From assembly GCF_900116225.1 (NCBI RefSeq), contig NZ_FOZZ01000012.1, forward strand, positions 42,755-106,754: a stretch of DNA of 64,000 nt, in the 5' to 3' direction. Numbering within the stretch: the stretch's first letter is position 1; each line of letters begins with the position of its first letter. The DNA is from Sphingobacterium wenxiniae (GTDB taxonomy: Bacteria > Bacteroidota > Bacteroidia > Sphingobacteriales > Sphingobacteriaceae). Positions 53,903 through 63,656 of the stretch are shown here, in pieces. The position numbers and the translations under genes are program-made. Below the pieces are notes generated by a model. The model ran no database searches, was not told the origin of the DNA, and saw nothing but the letters and a program-made list of their open reading frames with translations.

Positions 53903-53927
53903 AAAGCTCGCGATAATCGCGAGCTTT
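53903..53927. terminator. Bidirectional terminator between convergent genes
   Basis: AAAGCTCGCGA (53903-53913) with TCGCGAGCTTT (53917-53927), a perfect 11-bp stem and 3-nt loop. Lies between the cupin gene and the minus-strand transglutaminase-like gene. Confidence 0.75.
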
Positions 53928-53932
53928 TCATC

Positions 53933-55942
53933 TTATTTACCTCCAAATATTCCCTTAATTGAATCCCAGAGACCCGGCTTAGCCATCGAAACACCCAAGC
54001 CGTATGCACTTTTCCCTACAGCAGCATATTTCTCTCGAAGATCTGCTACTTCCGCAACCGGCACTTCTACATTACAAAGCGGAATAAATTCAATATCGGC
54101 CGTAGCTCCATATTTATCCACCTTTTTCTTGAGACTATATTTGAAATGCTGATAATCCAAATTGAGTTGCTTATTGGTATACTCGTCATCCATCTTGATC
54201 GGCTTATCCGTACGGATGGTCACCCGATACTTTTCTGAATCAAACACCTGCCAATGCGTAATGTCTTTATGGACATAATCTTTCAAATGCTGTTTTACGA
54301 TATTCGAATCATAGAATTTCAAATACTTATGTCCCCCGGTGCCTACATAATAAGGAGAATCGACAGAAGCCTTATACTCCGTGACAACAATATTGTTTAC
54401 CTTATCATCTTCTACAATATTCATTTCCGCATTTTTGAACAATTGCCGCTTATCACTACTATTTTCACCTTCAACCATATCCAAACATGCGAATGCAAAA
54501 TTGTTCATGTTATCGACAATCGCTTTCTTATTGGTGTTCTTAAAATACCGACGTGTAGAATTAGCTCTTCCATAGCGATATGTTGTTTTAACGGTGATAT
54601 ACCCCACATTCTCTTTTACATCCAACAAAATATCATCATAAATTGCAAAATCCGGATAGGTAAAACTTTCTCTTTGCTGTAAAGTAGCCTGAGGTTTAAT
54701 AGGCAGGTAATTCAGGAAGCTGATAAAAGAACGATTGCCTAAAGTGCCATATTCATCCCGATAGGTTGCATCTTCAAAATAAGAATTTCCATTATGATTA
54801 ATTTTCAAGATCACATGATTGAAGTTGAACAATGAAGGCAAATAATAATTTAGGTAAAAGTCTGCATTGTAATTGACCAATATAATCTCCGAATCTACCC
54901 CCAGATAATCCAACACACACTTCATCAACACCGTCTTTGCCTTGCAATCACCTTGCTTAAACTCAAAAGTCACCCAAGGGTCTTGTGGCCGGTGCCCATG
55001 CATCTCTTCCTCGTTATAGATATAACGCACATTGTTCTGCACATACTCAATACCGAAAGCTATCTTAGTCTCCAACTCCTCAAGAGCATCCAACTTCTGC
55101 ACGAGATCTGCAGCATATTCCGCCAACGGTTTCGTGCTGACAGCCGTCTGATAATACGGATGGACAAAATCCACAAGCTCCTCATAAGAATGAGCTGTTG
55201 CAAAATCTATAAATGGATACACTTCCCGGTTAACGTCCACACCATTATTAAAGTTCTCCAACTTCATGCTGTAACACTCACCAGGTGCTAATGTTCCCGT
55301 CTCATCTGGCTGCAGATTACCCTCCTCATCCCGAAAAAACATCTTTTTATACGATATTGGCTTAGTCCGTTGATTAACAAAATCAAATTCATAACTGCCA
55401 TACGCCCAATACACATCTGGACTGAACCACATATATTTAATCAGTTCTTTGCGCAGGAAATCCTTCTCTGTAAAAGTCAGCACACGTGTATCCTCCACTA
55501 TCAAAATATCATGCAACCGCACATCTTTGATCGTAATATTTACCTTCTTGGAGCTGTTGATTACACCGTCTATACTTTGATTTTCATTATCTAATACCTT
55601 AAATTTTGTATCTGCTAATTTATCCAACAATACCCCATCTCGCAGAACAGCAATACGATGAAAAACAATACGCTCCGATGTATAAAGTACATATTCATTA
55701 ACAGAAGCAAACTCCAAAGTGCCCGGTTGCTGCACAGAATAAGCCATACAATTATATTCGGCATTCTGCGTATCATCCGTATATTCAATCTTTCTCAGAA
55801 AATAGCAGAAATCTTTACCATCATCATACTGCTGTTGAGAAAAATCGCTCTCTTTAATCTTTTCTAAAATATCTTCATCTGACAACTGTGGTGCCCAAGC
55901 GGCCGGCGCTTCAATACTATATTTATTCTCTATTTCTTCCAT
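53933..55942 (-). CDS. DUF3857/transglutaminase-like domain protein
   Basis: 669 residues from the ATG at 55942 (MEEIENKYSIEAPAAW); the frame continues 43 codons upstream, including a weakly hydrophobic stretch, so a secreted longer form cannot be excluded. N-terminal DUF3857 beta domain (about 20-260), then a transglutaminase-like core (about 300-440) with Cys in FKQGDCKAK, His in FNFNHVILK and Asp in YFEDATYRDE, the papain-like triad. C-terminal beta-rich part and a glycine-rich tail. Bacteroidota have many such proteins, usually periplasmic, of unknown substrate. Confidence 0.8.
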   Translation of the reverse strand: MEEIENKYSIEAPAAWAPQLSDEDILEKIKESDFSQQQYDDGKDFCYFLRKIEYTDDTQNAEYNCMAYSVQQPGTLEFASVNEYVLYTSERIVFHRIAVLRDGVLLDKLADTKFKVLDNENQSIDGVINSSKKVNITIKDVRLHDILIVEDTRVLTFTEKDFLRKELIKYMWFSPDVYWAYGSYEFDFVNQRTKPISYKKMFFRDEEGNLQPDETGTLAPGECYSMKLENFNNGVDVNREVYPFIDFATAHSYEELVDFVHPYYQTAVSTKPLAEYAADLVQKLDALEELETKIAFGIEYVQNNVRYIYNEEEMHGHRPQDPWVTFEFKQGDCKAKTVLMKCVLDYLGVDSEIILVNYNADFYLNYYLPSLFNFNHVILKINHNGNSYFEDATYRDEYGTLGNRSFISFLNYLPIKPQATLQQRESFTYPDFAIYDDILLDVKENVGYITVKTTYRYGRANSTRRYFKNTNKKAIVDNMNNFAFACLDMVEGENSSDKRQLFKNAEMNIVEDDKVNNIVVTEYKASVDSPYYVGTGGHKYLKFYDSNIVKQHLKDYVHKDITHWQVFDSEKYRVTIRTDKPIKMDDEYTNKQLNLDYQHFKYSLKKKVDKYGATADIEFIPLCNVEVPVAEVADLREKYAAVGKSAYGLGVSMAKPGLWDSIKGIFGGK

Positions 55943-56070
55943 AAATATTAAAATTACGCTTTTGGCTAAAAATAAGGATTTAATAAGTATCATGCAAGAC
56001 GATATATCATGAGAAATTCTCAAAAACATGGTATAGCTATTGTCTTTTCTCTCATCCGTACTTTTTTTCA

Positions 56071-56078
56071 TATTTTTG
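56071..56078 (+). promoter_or_regulatory. Bacteroidota-type -7 box (TATTTTTG)
   Basis: Exact TAnnTTTG match 28 bases before the parE-like ATG, in the gap between the two divergent genes. No clear -33 element. Confidence 0.35.
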
Positions 56079-56106
56079 TTAGCAAAGTAAAACTGAGAAT
56101 AACCAT

Positions 56107-57969
56107 ATGACTACATATAACGAAGACAGCATACGGTCGCTGGATTGGAAAGAACATATTCGACTGCGTCCGGGGATGTACATTGGGAAGCTGGGCGATG
56201 GCTCTGCCTACGATGATGGGATATATGTCCTGCTGAAAGAAGTTGTAGACAACTCCATTGACGAATTTGTTATGGGTGCCGGTAAAACTATCGACATTAC
56301 CGTACACGACAATAAAGTATCCGTGCGGGATTATGGTCGTGGTATTCCAATTGGCTCCGTAGTAGATGTGGTCTCCAAAATCAATACGGGCGGTAAGTAT
56401 GACAGTAAAGCTTTCCAAAAATCGGTAGGGTTAAATGGGGTCGGTACCAAAGCCGTCAACGCGCTGTCCAATCAATTTACAGTTCAATCCTATCGCCAAG
56501 GTGTTACCCGTATTGCACAATTCAGCCGTGGGGAACTAACCAGCGACGAACAGAAAGAAACAACCCAGCGAAACGGTACAGCAACCAGCTTCTACCCAGA
56601 CGATACAATCTTCAGAAACTACAAGTTTCGTATGGAATTTGTAGAGAATATGATGTGGAATTACGTTTTCCTTAATTCCGGTCTGACCATCAATTTCAAC
56701 GGTCAAAAGTTCATATCAGAAAATGGACTAAAGGATCTTTTGGAGCGTAATATCGATACCGAATCCATGCGCTACCCAATTATCCATCTTCGTGGAGAGG
56801 ATATTGAGATTGCGCTGACCCATGGTCAACAATATGGCGAGGAATACTATTCCTTTGTCAATGGTCAGCACACAACACAAGGTGGTACGCACCAAGCCGC
56901 GTTCCGTGAGGCCGTCGTAAAAACCATTCGGGAGTTTTACAAAAAAGAATTTGACGCGTCCGATGTTCGTGCATCCGTTATTGGGGCAATTGCCATCAAA
57001 GTGCAGGAACCTGTTTTCGAATCGCAGACCAAAACCAAATTAGGTTCACAGAGCATTGGTCCAGAAGGACCCACCGTAAGGACTTTCATCAATGATTTTG
57101 TCAAAAAAGCATTAGACGATTATTTACATAAAAATGCTGACACAGCAGATGCACTGTTAAAACGCATCCTACAATCCGAACGCGAACGCAAAGACATCGC
57201 CGGCATCAAAAAACTAGCAAACGAACGCGCTAAAAAGGCATCTTTACACAACAGGAAATTGCGTGACTGTAAGTTGCACTTTAGTGACAAGCATGAACGC
57301 AATCAGGAAACCACGCTCTTCATTACGGAGGGTGATTCTGCGAGTGGTTCCATCACCAAATCCCGTGATGTACAAACGCAAGCTGTCTTCAGTTTAAAGG
57401 GAAAGCCTTTGAATTCCTTCGGCATGTCTAAAAAGATTGTCTACGAAAACGAAGAGTTTAACCTCCTGCAACACGCATTGAATATTGAAGATAGTCTGGA
57501 CGGATTACGCTACAACAATATCGTGATTGCTACCGATGCCGATGTAGATGGTATGCACATCCGCCTATTGTTGTTAACTTTTTTCCTACAATTCTTCCCA
57601 GACTTAGTAAAGGCAGGACATGTTTCTATTCTCCAAACACCACTTTTCCGCGTGCGGAATAAGAAAGAGACCATCTATTGCTATTCCGATGAAGAGCGTC
57701 AACGTGCCATCGCCAAATTAGGCGGTAAACCGGAAATAACACGGTTTAAAGGATTGGGTGAAATATCACCTTCTGAGTTTGGTTTGTTCATCGGTAAGGA
57801 TATGCGCTTAGATCCGGTCATTCTTTCTAAAGAAAACCGATTGCCTCAGCTGTTAGAATATTACATGGGCAAGAACACTCCTGATCGACAGAAACATATT
57901 GTAGAGAATTTACGCGTTGAAGTAGATTTGGAAGAAGAGCTTGCTAAAGCTGCGGCAATAGCTGTATAA
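56107..57969 (+). CDS. parE: DNA topoisomerase IV subunit B (ParE/GyrB family)
   Basis: 620 residues. GHKL ATPase with DNSIDEF (about 48-54), GRGIPIG and [17 protein letters not shown]; transducer domain; Toprim with [26 protein letters not shown]; and the [11 protein letters not shown] tail. The Bacteroidota topoisomerase IV B subunit is this size and lacks the long GyrB insert. The A subunit gene is not adjacent: purU follows after the MITE-like element, so ParC must be elsewhere. Whether it pairs as topoisomerase IV or a second gyrase is judged by similarity only. Confidence 0.9.
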   Translation: MTTYNEDSIRSLDWKEHIRLRPGMYIGKLGDGSAYDDGIYVLLKEVVDNSIDEFVMGAGKTIDITVHDNKVSVRDYGRGIPIGSVVDVVSKINTGGKYDSKAFQKSVGLNGVGTKAVNALSNQFTVQSYRQGVTRIAQFSRGELTSDEQKETTQRNGTATSFYPDDTIFRNYKFRMEFVENMMWNYVFLNSGLTINFNGQKFISENGLKDLLERNIDTESMRYPIIHLRGEDIEIALTHGQQYGEEYYSFVNGQHTTQGGTHQAAFREAVVKTIREFYKKEFDASDVRASVIGAIAIKVQEPVFESQTKTKLGSQSIGPEGPTVRTFINDFVKKALDDYLHKNADTADALLKRILQSERERKDIAGIKKLANERAKKASLHNRKLRDCKLHFSDKHERNQETTLFITEGDSASGSITKSRDVQTQAVFSLKGKPLNSFGMSKKIVYENEEFNLLQHALNIEDSLDGLRYNNIVIATDADVDGMHIRLLLLTFFLQFFPDLVKAGHVSILQTPLFRVRNKKETIYCYSDEERQRAIAKLGGKPEITRFKGLGEISPSEFGLFIGKDMRLDPVILSKENRLPQLLEYYMGKNTPDRQKHIVENLRVEVDLEEELAKAAAIAV

Positions 57970-57985
57970 GAGAGTATTTTAAAGT

Positions 57986-58121
57986 GGGTGTCTAAAAGGT
58001 TCGCAAACCGTAAAAACGGGTCATTGCGAGAAGCACAGCGACGAAGCAATCTGCGTTTTTGACATCATTAGATTGCTTCGTTGCCTCGCAATGACGATGA
58101 TGTTTAGCGTTTTAGACACCC
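57986..58121. mobile_element. MITE-like 136-bp element with 12-bp terminal inverted repeats
   Basis: GGGTGTCTAAAA at 57986-57997 is the perfect reverse complement of TTTTAGACACCC at 58110-58121. Inside, TCATTGCGAG (58021) pairs with CTCGCAATGA (58085) and GAAGCAATCT (58044) with AGATTGCTTC (58069), so the whole element can fold into one long stem. Too short to code. A diverged relative lies at 29601-29699. No obvious target-site duplication was seen. Confidence 0.75.
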
Positions 58122-58164
58122 CCTTTAATCAATAATTAAACCATAAAGGTTTTATTTTAAAAAT

Positions 58165-59007
58165 ATGCACAACCAAACCTTAATCTTGATCCAGTGTAAG
58201 GATAGTACTGGATTGGTATCCAGTGTTTCCAATGTGATAGCACGACACCAGATGAACATAGTTTCCATGCGTGAATTTGTGGATGAAGCCAATCAGAAAT
58301 TCTTCATACGTGTGGTCTGTTCGGGCGTTGTGGAGCATGTGGATGGTTTACAAAAGGAGCTGGAGCAAAACCTGCCTCCACAAGTTGATGTGGTGATCAA
58401 CCCGGCTAACGATAAAAAAATTGTTGTTTTGGTCACCAAAGAACACCATTGCTTAGCAGATATTCTGACCAGGCATTTTTTCAAAACATGGAATGCTACA
58501 GTAGAAGCTGTTATAGGCAATTATGAAAGCCTACAAGAATTTACGGAGAAATTTGACATTCCATTTCATCATGTCACGCATGAGCATAAAACCAAGGAAA
58601 CGTTTGAAGCAGAATTAGCGGATAAGATTGCCGCTTACAATCCTGATTATATTATCCTGGCCAAGTTCATGCGTATATTGTCCCCTACTTTTGTTGCCCA
58701 ATTTGAGAACAAGCTTATCAATATCCACCACTCATTCCTACCTGCCTTTATTGGTGCCAATCCTTATCGTCAGGCTTATACCCGAGGTGTAAAAATCATT
58801 GGTGCCACGGCTCATTTTGTTACAAACGATTTGGATGAAGGACCTATTATTGTACAACGGACCAAGTCCATTAACCACAGTTACGATGTCCCACGACTTA
58901 TTTCTGCTGGAAAGGAAATTGAGAAAGCCGTATTGAGCCATGCTATACAGTTACTCACGGAAGATCGAGTTATGCTTCAAGGGAATAAAACAGTCGTATT
59001 TGAATAG
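58165..59007 (+). CDS. purU: Formyltetrahydrofolate deformylase
   Basis: 280 residues. N-terminal ACT domain (about 5-80, LIQCKDSTGLVSSVSNVIARH) and C-terminal formyl transferase domain with ANFxxx-type ILAKFMRILSP, the catalytic INIHHSFLPAFIGANPY (Asn-His) and ATAHFVTNDLDEGPII with the Asp. Hydrolyses 10-formyl-THF to formate and THF, balancing one-carbon units for purine and glycine metabolism. Length and domain order are standard. Confidence 0.94.
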   Translation: MHNQTLILIQCKDSTGLVSSVSNVIARHQMNIVSMREFVDEANQKFFIRVVCSGVVEHVDGLQKELEQNLPPQVDVVINPANDKKIVVLVTKEHHCLADILTRHFFKTWNATVEAVIGNYESLQEFTEKFDIPFHHVTHEHKTKETFEAELADKIAAYNPDYIILAKFMRILSPTFVAQFENKLINIHHSFLPAFIGANPYRQAYTRGVKIIGATAHFVTNDLDEGPIIVQRTKSINHSYDVPRLISAGKEIEKAVLSHAIQLLTEDRVMLQGNKTVVFE

Positions 59008-59094
59008 CAACATGATGAACATCATATTTTTATACCGCTGAGATTACTTTCTTTTAGCTAATCTTTCTGGAACTTGCATCCATATCAGTATTAC

Positions 59095-60885
59095 ATGGAG
59101 CATCATTTCCACATCCCCGTTTTAGGTCTGGCTTTTTCGATTGACACACCACTCAAAGTTGCAAAATTCGGAATTTCTTCAGTCATGTCTATCGTAGACG
59201 ACGAACTTATAGAACGCATGCGTCATTATTATGCGGGTTGCTATCAAAAAGCGTACGAGCCTATAAGCAAAAAAGCGCACGATTATAGAGCAAAACGGAT
59301 TACAGCTTACCTTAATCTCGTTCAGGAAATTGTACAAGAACAGATTCAGGATCTGCTAGAAGGTAATTTTGACAGCAACAAAGATCTACAACAATATTTC
59401 GAATTGTTGCCAGAGCAAAGTTTAGCAAAAAAACTATACCTGCAAATGCTCCAAACGGATAATATAGACAGTAGAAAAGCATTACAAAGAGGTTTAAAAC
59501 AGTTTATTGTACCCGGCGACATTGATGTGAATATTATGTCTAAAGTAGACAAAATTAATACAGATGCACATGGCATCCCTTTAGCAGAACAATTTTCCGA
59601 TGCATTATCCGCCATCCGTGGTTTTGCGCAGTCTAATTTGCAATCCTCGGTGATTCTTTCTGCAGGAATGAATCCCCGTTTATATGCTTATATAGCTGAA
59701 CTATCAGCATTCTACCCCCAAGCGGACGGCACTTTTAACAAGAGAATTATTCTAAAAGTATCCGATTATCGTTCAGCCCTTATCCAAGCTAAATTTTTGG
59801 CAAAAAAAGGACTATGGATTTCTGAATTCCGTGTAGAATCAGGGCTGAACTGTGGAGGACATGCTTTCGCGACCGACGGTTTCTTACTAGGTCCAATCTT
59901 AGAAGAGTTCAAAAACAATAAATCCGCACTCATCAAAGAGTTACTTCCCATCTATGAACAAGCATTGCAGGAGAAAGGTATTTCCCTCACGCTGCAACCA
60001 TCTATAAAATATACGGTACAAGGTGGAATCGGAACAGCCAACGAACAGCATTTTCTCTTAAATCATTACGGCTTTGACCGCACGGGATGGGGATCACCTT
60101 TCTTATTGGTTCCTGAAGCGACAACAGTCGACAAAGACACTTTAGAATGTTTGGTAAAAGCTACCTCAGATGATTTTTATGTCAGCGGTGCCTCTCCTTT
60201 AGGTGTTCCTTTCAATAATTTTCGAAACACTTCGGCTGAAAGACAACGTTTAGAGCGTATCGACAAAGGTCGTCCGGGAAGTCCCTGCACGAAGAAATAT
60301 TTAGTTTCCAACCAAGAATTCACCACCGAACCGATTTGTACTGCTTCTCGCGAATACCAAAACCTGAAGCTCAAGGAACTGGATGCACAAAAACTTCCAA
60401 CGGAACAACATCAGGAAAGATTTGAGGAAATTACCGAAAAAATCTGCTTATGCCAGGGGTTGGCAACTTCAGCTTACGTTCACTATAACATCCAAAAGAG
60501 TAGAGAAAACACGGCTGTAGCCATCTGTCCAGGACCCAATACCGTTTATTTCAAAAAAACATATTCGCTACAACAGATGGTGGATCATATATATGGTCGT
60601 CAGAATCTTCTGGCGAGTATTCAGCGTCCGCCGTTTTTTATCAATGAACTAAACCTTTATGTAGATCATATCAAAAAATATGTAGAGACAAACTGGCGGG
60701 AAGTAAACGATAAAAAGATAAAATATCTGGAGAAATTCAAAAAGCAGCTTATAGAAGGGATTGGCTACTACGAATCTTTAAAATCTGAATTCAACAAAAC
60801 GTTTTCGGGATACGCTGGGGAAAGTATTGCTACACAGCTCATGCATGCAAAAAAAGCTTTAGAGAACTTATCCTTCATTAAATAG
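59095..60885 (+). CDS. Conserved protein, possible nitronate-monooxygenase-like TIM-barrel with cysteine cluster; function unknown
   Basis: 596 residues from the ATG at 59095; a TTG at 59074 is a possible earlier start. I do not recognise a named family. Features: an opening IPVLGLAFSIDTPLKVAKFGISSVMSIV that resembles the first strand/helix of nitronate monooxygenases; ESGLNCGGHAFATDGFLLG (about 250-268) and VQGGIGTANEQHFLLNHYGFDRTGWGSPFLL (broken here by position, about 308-335), which resemble their flavin-phosphate loops; then cysteines at about 397, 414, 449, 451 and 477 that could bind metal or Fe-S. The C-terminus is helical. Stand-alone gene with its own terminator at 60917-60946. Confidence 0.6.
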   Translation: MEHHFHIPVLGLAFSIDTPLKVAKFGISSVMSIVDDELIERMRHYYAGCYQKAYEPISKKAHDYRAKRITAYLNLVQEIVQEQIQDLLEGNFDSNKDLQQYFELLPEQSLAKKLYLQMLQTDNIDSRKALQRGLKQFIVPGDIDVNIMSKVDKINTDAHGIPLAEQFSDALSAIRGFAQSNLQSSVILSAGMNPRLYAYIAELSAFYPQADGTFNKRIILKVSDYRSALIQAKFLAKKGLWISEFRVESGLNCGGHAFATDGFLLGPILEEFKNNKSALIKELLPIYEQALQEKGISLTLQPSIKYTVQGGIGTANEQHFLLNHYGFDRTGWGSPFLLVPEATTVDKDTLECLVKATSDDFYVSGASPLGVPFNNFRNTSAERQRLERIDKGRPGSPCTKKYLVSNQEFTTEPICTASREYQNLKLKELDAQKLPTEQHQERFEEITEKICLCQGLATSAYVHYNIQKSRENTAVAICPGPNTVYFKKTYSLQQMVDHIYGRQNLLASIQRPPFFINELNLYVDHIKKYVETNWREVNDKKIKYLEKFKKQLIEGIGYYESLKSEFNKTFSGYAGESIATQLMHAKKALENLSFIK

Positions 60886-60916
60886 CAAGACCAATCACTA
60901 TATATAAAAATAAAAC

Positions 60917-60946
60917 AAGGCTATATCGAGATATAGCCTGTTTTTT
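60917..60946 (+). terminator. Terminator after the unknown gene
   Basis: AGGCTATATC / GATATAGCCT form a near-perfect stem ending near 60939, followed by TTTTTT (60941-60946). Lies just before the stop of the convergent methyltransferase gene. Confidence 0.7.
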
Positions 60947-61847
60947 ACTTTGCTATTTTTCTAAACTTACCAAAGACACCCAATGGTAATTTAGGACCAG
61001 CCGTAGCTTGAAGATATAATTCACCGATTTCTAAGTTTTCCACCTGCGGAAAAGCAGTCTTGATTAAGTTCTCAACAATAACCGAAGAAAATCCTAAGGA
61101 ATACGTATTCAAAATAAGGAAATGCTCTTTCGGATCCAGCAGTTGTATCACATCCTGCATCATTTCCATGATATGGTCTTCCAATTTCCACTTTTCTCCT
61201 TTCGGTCCGTGTCCGTAAGCCGGCGGATCTAAAATAATACCATTATACTTATTGCCACGTTTTAATTCCCGTTTCACGAATTTCAACGCATCCTCCACGA
61301 CCCAACGAATATTATCCAAACCCGAGATTTCTTGATTTTCATTTGCCCAAGTCACCACCTGCTTAATAGAATCCACGTGTGTCGTATCCGCACCCGCAGC
61401 CTTTGCTATCAAAGATGCTCCACCGGTGTATGCAAATAAATTCAGCACTTTTGGTTTTTCAGCGGAAAATGAACGCACAGACTGTGAGATATAATCCCAG
61501 TTAACTGCTTGTTCCGGAAAAACACCAACATGCTTAAAGGAAGTCAGCCCTAAACGAAACTTAATGGCGGCATCATTATTTTTATACGCAATATGCCAGC
61601 GATCCAGTGTTTTGGGGTTCTTCTTCAACCAATCGCCAGATGTCGCCGAACGGCCTCTAAATTTAATATGGTAACGTTTGTTCCACTCGGCATCGCCCAA
61701 AGCTTTAGGCCATACGGCCTGCGGTTCGGGACGAATCAAAATAAGATCACCGAAGCGTTCCAATTTTTCAAAATCACCACAATCAATTAATTCATAATCT
61801 TTCCAATGCTGTGGTGTCAGTAGCTGTATATCTGTAGTTGAAGTCAA
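60945..61847 (-). CDS. Class I SAM-dependent methyltransferase, RlmI-like
   Basis: 300 residues. A short N-terminal domain is followed by the Rossmann methyltransferase: VLNLFAYTGGASLIAKAAGADTTHVDSIKQVV, WVVEDALKFVKRELKRGNKYNGIILDPPAYGHGPKG with the catalytic DPPAYG motif, as in rRNA m5C/m2G enzymes RlmI and RlmKL. No PUA domain is seen. Likely methylates rRNA, target unknown. Confidence 0.85.
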   Translation of the reverse strand: MTSTTDIQLLTPQHWKDYELIDCGDFEKLERFGDLILIRPEPQAVWPKALGDAEWNKRYHIKFRGRSATSGDWLKKNPKTLDRWHIAYKNNDAAIKFRLGLTSFKHVGVFPEQAVNWDYISQSVRSFSAEKPKVLNLFAYTGGASLIAKAAGADTTHVDSIKQVVTWANENQEISGLDNIRWVVEDALKFVKRELKRGNKYNGIILDPPAYGHGPKGEKWKLEDHIMEMMQDVIQLLDPKEHFLILNTYSLGFSSVIVENLIKTAFPQVENLEIGELYLQATAGPKLPLGVFGKFRKIAK

Positions 61848-61925
61848 TGTTATTAATGGATTTTTATTTTGACAAAGGTAGCGAAAAGATTTATTTGGCT
61901 AAAGCCATTTAATAGATTGTGTTTT

Positions 61926-62229
61926 CTATGGGATACGCTCTAATGGCGTTAGGCTGAGAAGGTTTTGGTATTTTTGAAATTCGGGCAGGTTGGTTTCGGA
62001 TATTTTGAGCAAAACGTCTTTACCAGCTACATCCGCGTCCAGTACACAAACTTGGCGATGATACGAATTGTCTGCCACCTGCCAAGCCTTTTGTCTGACT
62101 TCGGAGCTATTGGATAAGATTTTGGTCGTAATCGAATTTTATCCAAATTACTTTTTTACCGTTGTGCGTACCCCATGAAATCTGAAACAAATTAGGGTCA
62201 AAAACAGCCTTCGTATTTTCAATATCCAT
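61926..62229 (-). pseudogene. Remnant of a tyrosine recombinase/integrase (N-terminal part)
   Basis: Read on the minus strand from an ATG at 62229: MDIENTKAVFDPNLFQISWG then GKKVIWIKFDYDQNLIQ, which is the arm-binding N-terminus of Bacteroidota site-specific integrases. A stop follows, and in the next frame AWQVADNSYHRQV.. and LLKISETNLPEFQKYQNLL continue the core-binding domain until a stop at 61926. So there is at least one frameshift near 62125, and the whole catalytic domain is missing. A 17-bp direct repeat, TTCGTATTTTCAATATC, occurs at 62210-62226 and 62235-62251, over its start. Confidence 0.7.
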
Positions 62230-62453
62230 AGAGGTTCGTATTTTCAATATCTCAAAGGCATAAAAGAGGAATTTAACTGATAAACAACAAGATAAGAAAT
62301 TGATTGATTTGGAAAAACTTCGTATATTTATAAGTTGGCGGTCAGGCTATGAGCAACCGTGCGGATATCAACAAATTCAAAAAAATCTATTAAGCATTTT
62401 GCAAAATGTGATACACTTCTATAGAAAAAGAAAAAAAAACAGAATAAAACTAA

Positions 62454-62897
62454 ATGAATTTATCAGAGTATGTAAAAAAGAAAAACGGTGTTCCAATCGG
62501 TCATTCAAACTCACTTCGTAATAATTTACAAAGGTCGCTTGGTGCTAAAAACTTTTCTGTTTTTTGGAATTTTTGGAATCCAATATTCGGATATTATTTA
62601 GGCACAAAAATATTTAAACCTTTAAAAAAGATATTCCCAATTGGACTTGCTGTAATTTTCACATTTATTTTTTGCGGATTGGTTCACGATTTGGTAACAA
62701 CTATAATAAGAGGAAAAATTTCACTATTCTTTACCGTCTGGTTTCTTTTAATGGGATTTGTTGTAGTTATTTCAAAACAGATTAACTATAACCTATCACA
62801 TATAAAATGGATTTTTAGAGCCTTGGTAAACTTATTGATAATAGGGACTTGTTTGCTGATAACGATATATTTAAGTAAGATTTTCAACTTTTATTAA
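62454..62897 (+). CDS. Small MBOAT-like membrane protein
   Basis: 147 residues with four hydrophobic segments after a polar N-terminus. The segment FWNFWNPIFGYYLGTKIFKPL followed by FTFIFCGLVHD resembles the C-terminal signature of membrane-bound O-acyltransferases (FWRRWH..L..W....YIPLG ... ALWHG), with His in GLVHD as the possible catalytic residue. Far shorter than full MBOAT enzymes, so either a small branch or a fragment. AT-rich, between an integrase remnant and an acetyltransferase gene, so likely recent gain. The 224 bp upstream (62230-62453) hold only the short direct repeat and AT-rich DNA. Confidence 0.55.
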   Translation: MNLSEYVKKKNGVPIGHSNSLRNNLQRSLGAKNFSVFWNFWNPIFGYYLGTKIFKPLKKIFPIGLAVIFTFIFCGLVHDLVTTIIRGKISLFFTVWFLLMGFVVVISKQINYNLSHIKWIFRALVNLLIIGTCLLITIYLSKIFNFY

Positions 62898-62945
62898 ATA
62901 CAACAACATAAACAATAACCTTTCAAATAAAGAAACAAAATAAGT

Positions 62946-63398
62946 ATGGATAATTATACGGTAAATAAATATAATGACAATTATAAAGAACAGATTTTAA
63001 CGATCTGGGAAAATTCCGTTCTTGCAACACACGACTTTTTGACCCCAAATGACTTTAAAGAAATTAAGGAATTAGTAAGTAACATAAATTTTAATGACTT
63101 TCAGGTTTTTTGCTTGATGAACGAAAACTTGATTTTGGGCTTTATTGGAGTTGCAGACAAAAAAGTAGAAATGCTCTTTTTAGACCCAAATGTTTTTGGA
63201 CAAGGACTTGGACGTAAATTATTGAATTTTGCCGTAGAAGAACTAAATGCGGACAAACTTGACGTTAATGAGCAAAACACAAAAGCTTTTAAATTCTATC
63301 AAAAATTCGGATTTGAAACATATGAAAGAACAGACAAGGACGACCAAGGCAGAAACTACCCACTATTAAGAATGAAATTAGGCAATTTTAATCAGTAA
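62946..63398 (+). CDS. GNAT-family N-acetyltransferase
   Basis: 150 residues. The acetyl-CoA site is FLDPNVFGQGLGRKLLNFAV (Q-x-x-G-x-G/A pattern, here GQGLGRKLL), followed by LDVNEQNTKAFKFYQKFGFETY, the usual final beta-hairpin of GNAT enzymes. The N-terminal ILTIWENSVLATHDFLT is like the YjdJ/PaiA-like small acetyltransferases. Substrate unknown. AT-rich like its neighbour. Confidence 0.83.
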   Translation: MDNYTVNKYNDNYKEQILTIWENSVLATHDFLTPNDFKEIKELVSNINFNDFQVFCLMNENLILGFIGVADKKVEMLFLDPNVFGQGLGRKLLNFAVEELNADKLDVNEQNTKAFKFYQKFGFETYERTDKDDQGRNYPLLRMKLGNFNQ

Positions 63399-63473
63399 AG
63401 CCCGAACCGCTAACAAGGGTAACCGTTGCACAACTCAAATTTTCAGAGTAAAGACATCAAATACTATCAAAAA

Positions 63474-63513
63474 CAACCTCTTTATAAGCGATTATAGCGA
63501 TTATAAGGAGGTT
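63474..63513. terminator. Hairpin downstream of the acetyltransferase gene
   Basis: AACCTC-TTTATAA pairs with TTATAAG-GAGGTT around a GCGATTATAGCGA loop, followed by TTATTTTT. The remaining 63514-63655 show nothing recognisable before the IS element end. Confidence 0.55.
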
Positions 63514-63656
63514 TATTTTTAGAAAATTATTCTGCATTGTAAAAATAAGAAGGCTTAAAACCTATGTGTTGAAGTCGTGAAAGCGCTTTTTAATAAAAAG
63601 GTGCCATCCCCTTGTCTTATGGATATAACTTGGACTAAGAGGCTAGGCTTTTTCAC

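Noticed and set aside
62300..62521. 73-codon plus-strand frame
   Set aside because: Overlaps the MBOAT-like gene's start, has no recognisable content and a basic, low-complexity translation.
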